This document shows positions 34,571-45,414 of a stretch of 64,000 nt of DNA, piece after piece. Made by a program: the position numbers and the translations under genes. Position 1 is the stretch's first letter. Each line of letters begins with the position of its first letter. The notes beneath the pieces were generated by a model. It was given only the letters and a program-made list of their open reading frames with translations. It made no database searches and was not told the DNA's origin. This stretch comes from Trujillonella endophytica (GTDB lineage: Bacteria; Actinomycetota; Actinomycetes; Mycobacteriales; Geodermatophilaceae): assembly GCF_019799905.1 (NCBI RefSeq), contig NZ_JABGCI010000001.1, positions 186,001-250,000 of the forward strand, in the 5' to 3' direction.

Positions 34571-34599
34571 CTGATCCGCGCGGATCAGGTGACCTGATC
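34571..34599. promoter_or_regulatory. Two overlapping palindromes
   Basis: CTGATCCGCGCGGATCAG (34571-34588, perfect) overlaps GATCAGGTGACCTGATC (34583-34599, perfect around a central G). They share GATCAG, so binding at one could exclude the other. They lie in the gap upstream of the asnO operon; the binding protein is unknown. Confidence 0.5.
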
Positions 34600-34602
34600 G
34601 TG

Positions 34603-34642
34603 GCGCGTCCTCCCTCACGGTGTGCGGTGAGGGAGGACGCGC
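34603..34642. terminator. Strong hairpin, 16-bp stem
   Basis: Perfect arms GCGCGTCCTCCCTCAC and GTGAGGGAGGACGCGC with an 8-base loop. A further GTGAGGGAGGACG copy follows immediately, which could form an alternative pairing with the left arm. It may end the binding-protein transcript or act as a 5' leader switch for asnO. Confidence 0.55.
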
Positions 34643-34681
34643 TGCGGTGAGGGAGGACGACGTCTCGTGGGGTCGCGGCGC

Positions 34682-34695
34682 GTTCCACGTGGAAC
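34682..34695. other. parS-like site 4 (perfect, intergenic)
   Basis: GTTCCACGTGGAAC between the hairpin and the asnO start. Confidence 0.7.
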
Positions 34696-34767
34696 CGCCG
34701 TGACGCCGCTCACGACGCGCCCGACTCTGGTCGCGGCAGCCCGCGCGCGCGGGTTAGATCGTTGCGC

Positions 34768-36549
34768 ATGTGCGGCCTCTCCGGCGAGATCAGGTTCGAC
34801 GGCACCCTCGCCGACACCACCGCGGTGGGGCGGATGGTCGACCAGCTCGTCCCCCGCGGCCCCGACGGCCAGGGCATGTGGAGCGCCGGCCGAGTGGCCT
34901 TCGGGCACCGCCGGTTGTCGGTCATCGACCTCTCCGCGGCCGGGGGCCAGCCGATGGTCGACAACGAGCTCGGCCTGACGGCGGTCTTCAACGGCTGCAT
35001 CTACGACTACAAGGAGCTGCGCGCCGAGCTCGAGGGCCACGGCTACCGGTTCTTCTCCACCAGCGACACCGAGGTGATCCTCAAGGGCTACCACCACTGG
35101 GGCACCGACGTCGTCGACCACCTGCACGGCATGTTCGTGTTCGCGATCCACGAGCGCGACACCGGCCGGGTGGTCCTGGGCCGCGACCGGCTGGGCATCA
35201 AGCCGCTCTACCTCGCCGAGACGCCGGGGCGGCTCCGCTTCGCCTCGACGCTGCCCGCACTCCTGCGCGCCGGTGAGGTCGACACCTCCATCGACCCGGT
35301 CGCGCTGCACCACTACCTGACCTGGCACGCCGTCGTCCCGGCGCCGCGGACCCTGCTCAACGGCGTCCGCAAGCTGCCCCCGGCGACCGTCCGCGTCCTC
35401 GAGGCCGACGGCACCAGCCGCGAGCACCGGTACTGGGCGCCGACCTACGAGCGCCGCGCCGAGCACGCCAACTGGTCGGCCCGCGACTGGGAGGACGCGA
35501 TCGAGGAGGCGCTGCGGGTCGCCGTGCGGCGGCGGCTGGTGGCCGACATCCCGGTCGGCGTCCTGCTCTCCGGCGGGCTGGACTCCAGCCTCATCGTCGG
35601 CCTGCTCGCCCAGGAGGGCCAGACCGACCTGGCGACCTACAGCATCGGCTTCGAGTCGGTCGGCGGCCGGGAGGGCGACGAGTTCCAGTACTCCGACGTC
35701 ATCGCCGAGCGGTTCGCGACGAACCACCACCGGATCCGGGTCGGCTCCGACGAGCTGGCCGGCGCGCTGGGGCACGCGATCGGCGCGATGGCCGAGCCGA
35801 TGGTCAGCCACGACGTCGTCGCCTTCGACCTGCTGTCGGAGCGGGTCAGCGAGTCGATCCGCGTGGTCCAGTCCGGCCAGGGCGCCGACGAGGTGTTCGC
35901 CGGCTACCACTGGTACCCGCCGCTGGCCGGGGTGCCCCGCGGTGAGGCGGTGGACCGCTACGCCTCGGCGTTCTTCGACCGCACGCACGCCGACCTGCTG
36001 CGGGTCGTCGCGGACCGGTACGCCCTCGACGAGGACGTCAGCCGGGCGTTCGTGGCCGCCCACATGGAGGCGCCCGGCGCGGAGACGGCCGTGGACGCCG
36101 CGCTGCGCCTGGACAGCGAGATCATGCTCGTCGACGACCCGGTGAAGCGGGTCGACAACATGAGCATGGCGTGGGGCCTGGAGGCCCGCGTGCCCTTCCT
36201 CGACCACGACCTGGTGGAGCTCGCCGCCGCCTGCCCGCCGGAGCTCAAGCTGGCCGACGGCGGCAAGGGGGTGCTCAAGGCCATCGGGCGCCGGATCATC
36301 CCGCCCGAGGTCATCGACCGGCCCAAGGGCTACTTCCCGGTGCCGGCGATCACCCACCTCGAGGGCAAGGTCCTCGACCTGGTGCGCGACGCGCTCAGCA
36401 CCGACGCCGCGCGCGACCGCGGCCTGTTCCGGCCCGACTACGTCAGGAGCCTGCTCGGCGACCCCAACGGGGACCTCACGCCGCTGCGGGGCAACAAGCT
36501 CTGGCAACTGGGGCTGCTGGAGCTGTGGCTGCAGAACCACGGGGTCTGA
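34768..36549 (+). CDS. asnO: N-acetylglutaminylglutamine amidotransferase (AsnB-type)
   Basis: 593 residues. It converts the dipeptide N-acetylglutaminylglutamine to its amide, NAGGN, an osmoprotectant. The N-terminal glutaminase domain begins MCGLSGEI, so the ATG at 34768 is chosen to expose the catalytic Cys2 after Met removal. The synthetase domain has the PP-loop LLSGGLDSSLI (about 270) and GQGADEVFAGYHWYPP (about 375). NAGGN amidotransferases resemble asparagine synthetase; the adjacent GNAT/ATP-grasp gene decides the assignment. The 'trio' partner, an M42-type peptidase, is not in this window. Confidence 0.88.
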   Translation: MCGLSGEIRFDGTLADTTAVGRMVDQLVPRGPDGQGMWSAGRVAFGHRRLSVIDLSAAGGQPMVDNELGLTAVFNGCIYDYKELRAELEGHGYRFFSTSDTEVILKGYHHWGTDVVDHLHGMFVFAIHERDTGRVVLGRDRLGIKPLYLAETPGRLRFASTLPALLRAGEVDTSIDPVALHHYLTWHAVVPAPRTLLNGVRKLPPATVRVLEADGTSREHRYWAPTYERRAEHANWSARDWEDAIEEALRVAVRRRLVADIPVGVLLSGGLDSSLIVGLLAQEGQTDLATYSIGFESVGGREGDEFQYSDVIAERFATNHHRIRVGSDELAGALGHAIGAMAEPMVSHDVVAFDLLSERVSESIRVVQSGQGADEVFAGYHWYPPLAGVPRGEAVDRYASAFFDRTHADLLRVVADRYALDEDVSRAFVAAHMEAPGAETAVDAALRLDSEIMLVDDPVKRVDNMSMAWGLEARVPFLDHDLVELAAACPPELKLADGGKGVLKAIGRRIIPPEVIDRPKGYFPVPAITHLEGKVLDLVRDALSTDAARDRGLFRPDYVRSLLGDPNGDLTPLRGNKLWQLGLLELWLQNHGV

Positions 36550-36563
36550 GGAGCGCACCCGCC

Positions 36564-38321
36564 GTGACTCCCCACATCGCCGGACACCGGCGCCGGACCC
36601 CGGTCGCGTCCACCCCCGCCCTCACCAGCCGGTCCTGGCACCAGCCCTCGGCGCGCGAGCTCGAGGGCATGGCCAGCGACGTCGTCGCCGATCTGGGCTG
36701 GGGCCGGCTGGTGTTCGGCCAGACCTTCCGCGACCTGAGCGGCATCGTGCACGCCCTGCGGGCGGAGGAGACCGGACGGCGGGACATCTGCGTCTACCCC
36801 CGCGATCCGCAGGTCCTCGTCGGCATGGCCCCCGACGAGCTGTTCATCGACCCGTCGCTGACCTACCGCCTCGACCTGCACCGCTACCGGCCGCGCCCCG
36901 ACGTCATCCGCGGCGTCTTCGTGCGCACGGTGACCTCGCAGGCGGAGATGGAGGTGATCGACGACCTGTACGCGCGCAACGGGATGGTCGCCGGTGACCC
37001 GGAGATCATGTGGGCCAACCACCGCACCCGCACCTACACCTACCTCGTCGCCGAGGACACCAGGACGCGGAAGATCGTCGGCACGGTCACCGGCGTCGAC
37101 CACGTGCTGGCGTTCGGGGACCCGGAGGGCGGCACCAGCCTGTGGTGCCTCGTGGCGGACAGGCAGGACGCACCGCCGGGGACCGGGGAGGCGCTCGTGC
37201 GCGTGCTGGCCGAGCGGTACGCCGCCCGAGGCCGCGCCTACCTGGACCTCTCCGTCATGCACGACAACACCCCGGCGATCACGCTCTACCGGAAGCTCGG
37301 CTTCACCCGCGTGCCCGCCGTCTGCGTCAAGAGCAAGAACCCCATCAACACGCCGCTGTTCGCCTCCCGGCCGCCGGGGCTGGACAAGCTCAACCCCTAC
37401 GCGACGATCATCGCGGAGGAGGCGCTGCGCCGCGGCGTCCGCGTCGAGGTCACCGACGCCGAGTGGGGCGAGATGCGCCTGACGCTCGGCGGCCGCTCGG
37501 TGCTCACGCGGGAGTCCCTGTCGGAGTTCACCACCGCCGTCGCCCTGAGCCGCTGCGACGACAAGCGGGTGACCCGGCGGATCATGCGCCGCGCCGGGGT
37601 CCGCGTGGCCCGGGGGGCGCTGGCCGTCGAGGGCGACCTGGACGAGGCCCGTGCCCTGCTGCGCGACGTCGGGGACGTCGTCGTCAAACCCGCCCGCGGC
37701 GAGCAGGGGCGTGGCATCACGGTCGGGGTGCGGGACGACGAGGGGCTGGACCGCGCCGTCGCCCTGGCCCTCCAGTTCTGCCCCGACGTCCTGGTCGAGG
37801 AGCTCGTGCCCGGGCAGGACCTGCGCGTCGTCGTCATCGACCGGCAGGTGGTGGCCGCCGCCGTGCGGCGCCCGGCCGAGGTCATCGGCGACGGGCGTCA
37901 CCCGGTGGCCGACCTCGTCCGCTCCACCAGCCGGCGGCGCGAGCGGGCGACCGGCGGGGAGTCCCGCATCCCGCTGGACGACACCACCAGGGCGGTGGTC
38001 GCCGAGGCCGGCTACGCCATGGACGACGTCCCGCCCCACGGGGAGCGCGTGCCGGTCCGGCGGACGGCGAACCTGCACACCGGCGGGACCATCGAGGACG
38101 TCACCGACCGCCTCCACCCCGTGATCGGCGAGGCCGCCGTCCGCGCGGCGGAGGCGCTGGGGATCCCCGTGACGGGCATCGACTTCCTCGTCCCCGCCGT
38201 CGACGGGCCCGACTACGTCTTCATCGAGGCCAACGAGCGCCCGGGGCTGGCGAACCACGAGCCGCAGCCGACCGCCGAGCGCTTCGTCGACCTGCTCTTC
38301 CCCGAGACCCGCCGCCGCTGA
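36564..38321 (+). CDS. ngg: N-acetylglutaminylglutamine synthetase (GNAT plus ATP-grasp)
   Basis: 585 residues. The N-terminal half is a GNAT acetyltransferase (VFVRTVTSQAEMEVIDDLY, SLWCLVADRQDAPPGTGEAL, MHDNTPAITLYRKLGFTRVP). The C-terminal half, from about 290, is an ATP-grasp ligase (VTRRIMRRAGVRVARG, DVVVKPARGEQGRGITVGV, VLVEELVPGQDLRVVVID, and the metal-binding FIEANERPGLANHEPQP). It acetylates one glutamine and ligates a second. GTG 36564 lies 14 bp after asnO, with GAGGAG upstream, so they form an operon. This two-domain architecture is specific for NAGGN synthesis. Confidence 0.9.
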   Translation: MTPHIAGHRRRTPVASTPALTSRSWHQPSARELEGMASDVVADLGWGRLVFGQTFRDLSGIVHALRAEETGRRDICVYPRDPQVLVGMAPDELFIDPSLTYRLDLHRYRPRPDVIRGVFVRTVTSQAEMEVIDDLYARNGMVAGDPEIMWANHRTRTYTYLVAEDTRTRKIVGTVTGVDHVLAFGDPEGGTSLWCLVADRQDAPPGTGEALVRVLAERYAARGRAYLDLSVMHDNTPAITLYRKLGFTRVPAVCVKSKNPINTPLFASRPPGLDKLNPYATIIAEEALRRGVRVEVTDAEWGEMRLTLGGRSVLTRESLSEFTTAVALSRCDDKRVTRRIMRRAGVRVARGALAVEGDLDEARALLRDVGDVVVKPARGEQGRGITVGVRDDEGLDRAVALALQFCPDVLVEELVPGQDLRVVVIDRQVVAAAVRRPAEVIGDGRHPVADLVRSTSRRRERATGGESRIPLDDTTRAVVAEAGYAMDDVPPHGERVPVRRTANLHTGGTIEDVTDRLHPVIGEAAVRAAEALGIPVTGIDFLVPAVDGPDYVFIEANERPGLANHEPQPTAERFVDLLFPETRRR

Positions 38322-38347
38322 CGCACGGCCGGAGCCTGGAGGGGCGC

Positions 38348-38716
38348 ATGGCCTACGTGCTGGCCGCGGTCGGTGGCGCGCTCGGCGCGCTGGCCCGCTG
38401 GGGCGTGGACGCCGCACTCCCCTCCCCCGCCCCGGGCTGGCCGTGGGCGACGCTGCTGGTGAACCTGACCGGCTGCCTGCTGCTGGGTGTGCTGCTCGGT
38501 GCCGTGCTCCCCCGGTTCCCCCGGCACGCCTGGCTGCGGCCACTGCTGGCCACCGGCGTCCTCGGGGGCTACACGACCTACTCGACGTTCGCCGTCGACG
38601 TCGTCCGGCTGGTCGACGCCGGAGCGGTGGGCACGGCGGCCGGGTACGTGGTCGCCTCCGTCGTGGGCGGCGTCCTCGCCACGGCGGCCGGGGTCCGGCT
38701 GGGACGGCGCGCGTGA
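38348..38716 (+). CDS. crcB: Fluoride channel subunit CrcB (first)
   Basis: 122 residues, four membrane helices. Fluc family marks: GGALGALARWGVD at the N-terminus, TLLVNLTGCLLLGVLLG with the pore Asn (about 40), and GVLGGYTTYSTFAVDVV (about 75), containing the conserved TTYSTF phenylalanine-box residues. Exports fluoride to protect enolase and pyrophosphatase. Overlaps the second crcB by GTGA; actinobacteria often carry two non-identical halves that form a heterodimer. Confidence 0.93.
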   Translation: MAYVLAAVGGALGALARWGVDAALPSPAPGWPWATLLVNLTGCLLLGVLLGAVLPRFPRHAWLRPLLATGVLGGYTTYSTFAVDVVRLVDAGAVGTAAGYVVASVVGGVLATAAGVRLGRRA

Positions 38717-39072
38717 CGGTCCTCCTCGTCGTCCTGGGCGCGGCGCTCGGCGCTCCCCTGCGGCTGCTCGCCGAGCGGGTGGCCGTCGCACGGCGGGGCC
38801 GGGGCAGCGTGCTGGGGACGCTCACCGTCAACGTGGCCGGGTCCCTGGTCCTCGGGGCGCTGCTCGGCGCAGGGGACGCGCCGGCCGGGGTCGTCGCGCT
38901 GGTCGGCACCGGCTTCTGCGGCACGCTGACGACGTTCTCCACGTTCGGCGCCGACGTCGTCCGGCTGGTCGAGGAGCGCGTCGATGGCCGGGCGTGCGCC
39001 TACCTGGCCGGGACCCTCGTCCTCGGGCTGGGTGCCGCCGCCGCCGGATATGTGGCAGCCGCCGCTGTCTGA
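38713..39072 (+). CDS. crcB: Fluoride channel subunit CrcB (second)
   Basis: 119 residues, four helices. [32 protein letters not shown] and [19 protein letters not shown] carry the Fluc residues. Coupled to the first copy through the GTGA overlap, which favours a 1:1 heterodimeric channel. No fluoride riboswitch is recognisable upstream; the pair follows ngg by 26 bp and may be co-transcribed. Confidence 0.93.
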   Translation: MTVLLVVLGAALGAPLRLLAERVAVARRGRGSVLGTLTVNVAGSLVLGALLGAGDAPAGVVALVGTGFCGTLTTFSTFGADVVRLVEERVDGRACAYLAGTLVLGLGAAAAGYVAAAAV

Positions 39073-39103
39073 CCGCGGGCCGCTGGGTAGGGTCGCGGTC
39101 GGT

Positions 39104-40515
<1,412 letters not shown>

Positions 40516-40519
<4 letters not shown>

Positions 40520-41286
40520 CCGTGCCCCCGGCCGAGCTCGCCGCCGCACTCCCCCGGCTGGCCGCCCGCCGTCCCCTGCTCGTCGCCAGCGACTACGACG
40601 GCGTGCTCGCCCGGCTGCGCGACGACCCGTCCGCCGCCGTCCCGGAGCCGGGGGTGGCCGAGGTGCTCGCTCGGCTGGCCGACCACGACGGCGTCACGGT
40701 CGCGCTGGTGAGCGGTCGGGGCGTGGCCGACCTGCAGGAGACCAGCGGGCTCTCTGGCCCCTACCGCTGGGTCGGCAGCCACGGGGCCGAGTTCGACGGG
40801 CCGATCCCGGCGGAGCTGGCCGGCCGCCGCGACGATCTGGCCGCACGGCTGGCGCCGCTGGTCGAGGCCACGCCCGGGGCGCGGCTCGAGGTGAAGCCGG
40901 CGAGCGTCGCGGTGCACGTCCGGCCGGTGACCGACCGGACCGCCGCCGGCGCCCTGCTGGCCCGTGCGCACGAGGTCGCCGCTGCCGGGGCGGCCCAGGG
41001 CGAGTTCACGCTCAAGCCGGGCAAGGACGTGCTCGAGGTCGCCGTGACCGACGCCGACAAGGGCAGTGCCGTCCGCCGTCTGCGCGAGGAGCTGGGCGCC
41101 GCCGCGGTCCTCTACCTGGGTGACGACCTCACCGACGAGGACGCGTTCGGTGTCCTCGGCGCCGAGGACCTCGGGGTGAAGGTGGGGCCCGGGGAGACGA
41201 TCGCGACGGCCCGGGTGGCCGATCCGGAGGGTGCCATCGCCCTCCTGGCAGCGCTGGACGACGCGCTGCGGCAGCCCGCCGGCTGA
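40516..41286 (+). CDS. otsB: Trehalose-6-phosphate phosphatase
   Basis: 256 residues, HAD superfamily. DYDGVLARL (nucleophile and acid Asp, about 28), [12 protein letters not shown] (about 65), GSHGAEFDG, the Lys in [11 protein letters not shown] (about 165) and [13 protein letters not shown] (about 200) are in place. Dephosphorylates trehalose-6-phosphate. GTG start inside the otsA stop, so translation is coupled. Confidence 0.94.
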
Positions 41287-41386
41287 CGCCGCGCCGGATG
41301 GCCGGGGACGACCGCCCCGGTCCCCCACTCCCCCACGCCGATCCGGCACTCCGGGGTCCCCCGCCGGGACTACCCGACACCCGCCT

Positions 41387-41425
41387 CGACCTGCGGAGAC
41401 GTCGGGAGGCACGCGCCGCAGGTCG
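41387..41425. terminator. Inverted repeat after otsB
   Basis: CGACCTGCGG / CCGCAGGTCG, 10-bp arms with a 19-base loop. It lies in the 303-bp gap 41287-41589, which otherwise holds GTCGACAGGTCGAC (similar to GTCGAC elements before the other receptor genes) and no gene. Confidence 0.4.
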
Positions 41426-41589
41426 CGACCGCCGGTCGGGACCCCGTCGACAGGTCGACATCGGCGCGGCAGGTGACCCGGTGCAATCACCACAGTTCCG
41501 TCACTGACGGCGTGGGGCGGTGAGTCGTCGGTGAGTCGCCGCGCAGGATGGCGCCTCCGCTCCGCCGTGCCCACTCCCTGGAGACCGTC

Positions 41590-43197
41590 GTGTCCCTCTC
41601 TGCCGTTCCTCCTCCCCCCGGTCGTCCCGCCGGCTGGTTCGCCGACCGGCCCCTGGCGGTGAAGTTCGGGATCCTCGTCGGCGTCGTCGTCCTCGCGCTG
41701 TCCGCGCTGCTGTCCACGGTGCTCGTGGGCAACGGGACGGTGCGCGACGAGACCGCCCAGCTGCAGGACCTGGCCGACGCGGAGAGCCTCGTCCTCCAGC
41801 TCGACACCCGGGCCAGCGAGCTCAAGGTCGACGGGTTCAAGGCGCTGGTGCGCGACGTCCCGGCCGAGCAGCTGGCGGAGCTGGCCGACGACATCGCCAC
41901 CCCCGAGGGCATCATCGCGGAGCTGAACGCCATCCCGCTCGAGGGTGCGGCCGCGGCGGCCGTCGCCGAGCTGCAGGCCAGCTTCGGCGCGTACACCGAC
42001 GCCATCCAGGCGTTCGTGGACGGGGCCGTGGCCGACCAGGCCGCCATGCGCGTCCGGTGGGAGGAGATCCAGGCCGCCAACGACCTGACCGACAGCGCCG
42101 TGGGGACGGCGAAGGACGCCCTCATCGCCGCTCGCGACGCCGGCGAGGCGAGCCTCCAGGACGCCATCAGCCGCGCGGAGCGGATCAGCCTGCTCGTCGC
42201 CGCCGGCGCGGTGCTCCTCATCCTCGGGATCAGCTGGCTCATCGCGCGGTCCATCACCCGCCCGGTGCAGCGGGTCCAGGTCGCGCTGCAGGCCCTGGCC
42301 GCGGGTGACCTGACCGCGACCACCGGTGTCACGTCGCGCGACGAGGTCGGCCAGATGGCCCTGGCGCTCGAGGCCGCGCAGGCCAGCCTCCGTGAGGTGA
42401 TGGCCGGTGTCGCGGCGTCGGCGCACGCCGTCGCGGTGTCGTCGGAGGAGCTGTCGGCGTCGTCGGCGCAGATCTCGGCGTCGGCCGAGGAGACCTCGGT
42501 GCAGTCCGGTGTCGTGGCCGGTGCGGCGGAGGAGGTGTCGCGCAGCGTGGCGACGGTGGCCGCCGGCGCCGAGCAGATGGGTGCCTCGATCCGGGAGATC
42601 TCGCAGAACGCCGCGGAGGCCTCGGAGGTGGCCATGCGCGCGGTGAGCGCCGCGGAGGCCACCACGGTGACGGTGAACAAGCTCGGCGAGTCGTCGATCG
42701 AGATCGGCAACGTGGTCAAGGTGATCACCTCGATCGCGGAGCAGACGAACCTGCTGGCGCTGAACGCCACGATCGAGGCGGCCCGGGCCGGTGAGGCGGG
42801 CAAGGGCTTCGCCGTGGTGGCCAACGAGGTCAAGGAGCTGGCCCAGGAGACGGCCAAGGCCACGGAGGACATCGCCCGGCGGGTGCAGGCGATCCAGGGC
42901 GACACCACGGCCGCCGTGGCTGCGATCGGGGAGATCTCGCAGATCGTCGCGCAGATCTCCGACCGGCAGACCACCATCGCCTCGGCGGTGGAGGAGCAGA
43001 CCGCGACCACCAGCGAGATGTCGCGGTCGGTCGGCGAGGCCGCCGGTGGGTCGGGGCAGATCGCCGACAACATCGTCGGCGTCTCCACCGCCGCGGAGAC
43101 GACCACCCGGGCCCTGACGCAGACCCGGCTCGCCGTGGACGAGCTGTCGCGGATGGCCGCCGGCCTGCAGGGCGCGGTGGGCCGCTTCACCTACTGA
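41590..43197 (+). CDS. Methyl-accepting chemotaxis protein 1
   Basis: About 535 residues. TM1 near 22-42 ([20 protein letters not shown]), an outer helical sensor of about 145 residues, TM2 near 200 ([19 protein letters not shown]), a HAMP linker, and a cytoplasmic signalling domain with the hairpin tip [16 protein letters not shown] and [13 protein letters not shown]. No C-terminal CheR-binding pentapeptide; it ends GRFTY. Membrane receptor feeding CheA/CheW, which are not in this window. GTG 41590 is preferred because CTGGAG precedes it at the same place as in receptor 2. It differs from the others in FDR-like details ([14 protein letters not shown] region, TSVQSGV). Confidence 0.92.
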   Translation: MSLSAVPPPPGRPAGWFADRPLAVKFGILVGVVVLALSALLSTVLVGNGTVRDETAQLQDLADAESLVLQLDTRASELKVDGFKALVRDVPAEQLAELADDIATPEGIIAELNAIPLEGAAAAAVAELQASFGAYTDAIQAFVDGAVADQAAMRVRWEEIQAANDLTDSAVGTAKDALIAARDAGEASLQDAISRAERISLLVAAGAVLLILGISWLIARSITRPVQRVQVALQALAAGDLTATTGVTSRDEVGQMALALEAAQASLREVMAGVAASAHAVAVSSEELSASSAQISASAEETSVQSGVVAGAAEEVSRSVATVAAGAEQMGASIREISQNAAEASEVAMRAVSAAEATTVTVNKLGESSIEIGNVVKVITSIAEQTNLLALNATIEAARAGEAGKGFAVVANEVKELAQETAKATEDIARRVQAIQGDTTAAVAAIGEISQIVAQISDRQTTIASAVEEQTATTSEMSRSVGEAAGGSGQIADNIVGVSTAAETTTRALTQTRLAVDELSRMAAGLQGAVGRFTY

Positions 43198-43228
43198 GGG
43201 GGCACACACCGCCCGACGGCGTGGAGGG

Positions 43229-43260
43229 GAGCGCGGAACCGGATGACCGGTTCCGCGCTC
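43229..43260. terminator. Terminator hairpin after chemoreceptor 1
   Basis: GAGCGCGGAACCGG / CCGGTTCCGCGCTC, perfect 14-bp stem, loop ATGA, 32 bp after the stop. The rest of the 315-bp gap to the next start (43261-43512) holds the promoter-like elements described for the receptor family. Confidence 0.85.
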
Positions 43261-43416
43261 TCGCCGTCTCCAGCCCCTCGACCCGGCTCGTCACGCGTTC
43301 GTGAATGGTCGGCGGAACCATTCCGTGTCGACACATCGACCCCTGGCGGACGGTGATCGGACCATTTCGCGACACGGGCCCGTACCTGCTACAGGAATGC
43401 CTTTCCCCGGTCTCGT

Positions 43417-43432
43417 GATGTCGCAGAATCGC
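43417..43432 (+). repeat. Upstream element shared by receptors 2 and 5
   Basis: GATGTCGCAGAATCGC, matching GATGTCGCAGGATCGC at 49205-49220 with one change. Both lie about 80-95 bp before the start codon. Confidence 0.6.
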
Positions 43433-43512
43433 ATCAGCACCTCCTCTGTCCCGCAGTGTGGCGGGACACCGGGGCGCCCACCCGTACGTGACCGTCTCCC
43501 TGGAGCCCCGTC

Positions 43513-45111
43513 GTGAAGACCCCGTCCCCCGCACCCGCCCGCTGGTTCGCCGACCGGCCGATCGCCGTCAAGATCGGTGCCGCGCTGGCCGTCCTGGTGC
43601 TCGTCGCCGTCGCGATGGCCGTCCTCGCCGTCAGCCGCCTCTCGGCCGTCAACACGGCCGCGGCCCGGATCAACGAGAACGTGGTGACCCTGGCCACCCT
43701 GGCCGACATCCAGCGGTCGTGGCAGGGCGACCGGTCCCGGTACAACTCCTACGCCCTGGCCGACGAGCCGACCCGGCAGGAGCTGCGCGCGGACCTGACC
43801 GAGCGCCGCGCCACCATCGAGGCCCAGCTGGACGCCTACGCCGAGGTCACGGTCAACCGCGAGGCCTTCGACGCCTTCCGGGAGGACGTGGAGGGGTACT
43901 ACGCCGTGGCCGAGGGGCAGCTGCTGCCGGCGGCGGACGCCGGCGACCTGGCCCGCGCCGGGCAGCTGATCACCGGGCCGCTGCAGGGCTTCTCGGACAC
44001 GATCATGGACGAGTACAGCGCCATGCAGGAGCGCCGCGTCGCCGCCGGGCAGGCCGACACCGACGACGCCGCGGGGATCGTCGAGGCCGCCGTCCTGACG
44101 CTCTGGACGGCGCTGGCTGCCGGCATCCTCGTCGCGGGCGCGCTGACCGTGGTCGTGGTCCGCCGGATCACCTCCACCGTCCGCTCCGTGCAGGGCTCGG
44201 TGGAGGCGCTGGCCCGCGGCGACCTGACCGTCGCCCCCGAGGTGCGCGGCCGGGACGAGCTCGGGCGCATGGCCGAGGCGCTGGCCGCGGCCCAGGAGGG
44301 CCTGCGCGACGTCATGGCGACCGTCGTGGGTGCCGCCGACGCGGTGGCCGCCTCGTCGGAGGAGCTGTCGGCGTCGTCGGCGCAGATCTCGGCCTCGGCC
44401 GAGGAGACGTCGGCCCAGTCGGGCGTGGTCTCCTCGGCGGCGGAGGAGGTCAGCCGAAACGTGCAGACCGTTGCCGCCGGCGCGGAGCAGATGGGTGCGT
44501 CGATCCGCGAGATCTCCCAGAACGCCAACGAGGCGGCGCGGGTGGCCGCGGCGGCGGTGGTGGAGGCGGAGACGACGACCGGCCAGATCAGCAGGTTGGG
44601 CCAGTCCTCGCGCGAGATCGGCGACGTCGTCAAGGTGATCACCTCGATCGCCGAGCAGACCAACCTGCTGGCCCTGAACGCCACCATCGAGGCCGCCCGG
44701 GCCGGTGAGGCGGGCAAGGGCTTCGCCGTGGTGGCCAACGAGGTCAAGGAGCTGGCCCAGGAGACGGCCAAGGCCACGGAGGACATCGCCCGCCGGGTCG
44801 AGGCGATCCAGGGCGACACCACCGGAGCCGTGGCCGCGATCGGCCGGATCAGCGACGTGATCGGGCAGATCAACGACTACCAGCTGACCATCGCCAGTGC
44901 CGTGGAGGAGCAGACGGCCACGACCAGCGAGATGAGTCGCTCGGTCAGCGAGGCCGCGCAGGGGTCCGGTCAGATCGCCGACAACATCACCGGCGTCTCC
45001 ACGGCTGCGGACTCCACCACCCAGGCGCTGACCCAGACCCGGGCCGCCGTCGACGAGCTGTCGCGCATGGCCGCCGACCTGCGCACGACGGTGGGGCGGT
45101 TCAGCTTCTGA
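43513..45111 (+). CDS. Methyl-accepting chemotaxis protein 2
   Basis: 532 residues. TM1 at about 17-38 ([20 protein letters not shown]), a four-helix-bundle-like outer sensor ([32 protein letters not shown]), TM2 near 200 ([20 protein letters not shown]), HAMP, then the signalling domain with [20 protein letters not shown] and tip [16 protein letters not shown]. It is the most diverged receptor at the adaptation region ([15 protein letters not shown]). GTG start behind CTGGAG. Ends GRFSF. Confidence 0.93.
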   Translation: MKTPSPAPARWFADRPIAVKIGAALAVLVLVAVAMAVLAVSRLSAVNTAAARINENVVTLATLADIQRSWQGDRSRYNSYALADEPTRQELRADLTERRATIEAQLDAYAEVTVNREAFDAFREDVEGYYAVAEGQLLPAADAGDLARAGQLITGPLQGFSDTIMDEYSAMQERRVAAGQADTDDAAGIVEAAVLTLWTALAAGILVAGALTVVVVRRITSTVRSVQGSVEALARGDLTVAPEVRGRDELGRMAEALAAAQEGLRDVMATVVGAADAVAASSEELSASSAQISASAEETSAQSGVVSSAAEEVSRNVQTVAAGAEQMGASIREISQNANEAARVAAAAVVEAETTTGQISRLGQSSREIGDVVKVITSIAEQTNLLALNATIEAARAGEAGKGFAVVANEVKELAQETAKATEDIARRVEAIQGDTTGAVAAIGRISDVIGQINDYQLTIASAVEEQTATTSEMSRSVSEAAQGSGQIADNITGVSTAADSTTQALTQTRAAVDELSRMAADLRTTVGRFSF

Positions 45112-45116
45112 CCGCC

Positions 45117-45151
45117 GGAGGTGGCCGCCGGCGCACGCGGCGGCCACCTCC
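45117..45151. terminator. Terminator hairpin after chemoreceptor 2
   Basis: GGAGGTGGCCGCC / GGCGGCCACCTCC, perfect 13-bp stem, 9-base loop, directly after the stop. The remaining gap to 45414 holds the shared promoter-like elements. Confidence 0.85.
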
Positions 45152-45216
45152 CCATCGTTGCGCCTGGTGCGCCATCACGGGCAGGTGGAACGGTCACCGC
45201 CATGTGCTCCGGCGCC

Positions 45217-45244
45217 GTGTCGACAGGGCAGAGAATGCTCGTCG
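45217..45244 (+). repeat. Upstream element shared by receptors 3 and 4
   Basis: A 28-bp block beginning GTGTCGACAGGGCAGAGAAT that recurs at 47166-47193 with two changes. It sits about 200-220 bp before each start. A TGTCGACA also precedes receptor 2 (43326). Confidence 0.75.
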
Positions 45245-45414
45245 AAATCGATCACCCGGGATGTCGACTCCGTTGTCTAACCGTTGTGAACGCCGTTCCG
45301 CGACACTCCGAGAATGTTTTGTCCCACACATTGTCGCCGCTCTAGCTTCTGCGTCGTCGCCGGCTCACCCCGGCACCTCGACCCGCGTCTGAACGGGTCG
45401 GTCCTCTCCCTTGA

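Noticed and set aside
36438..38942. 834-codon open frame on the minus strand across ngg and crcB
   Set aside because: It is the antisense shadow of well-recognised genes in very GC-rich DNA; the predicted protein is low-complexity Arg/Pro/Gly/His with no family features.
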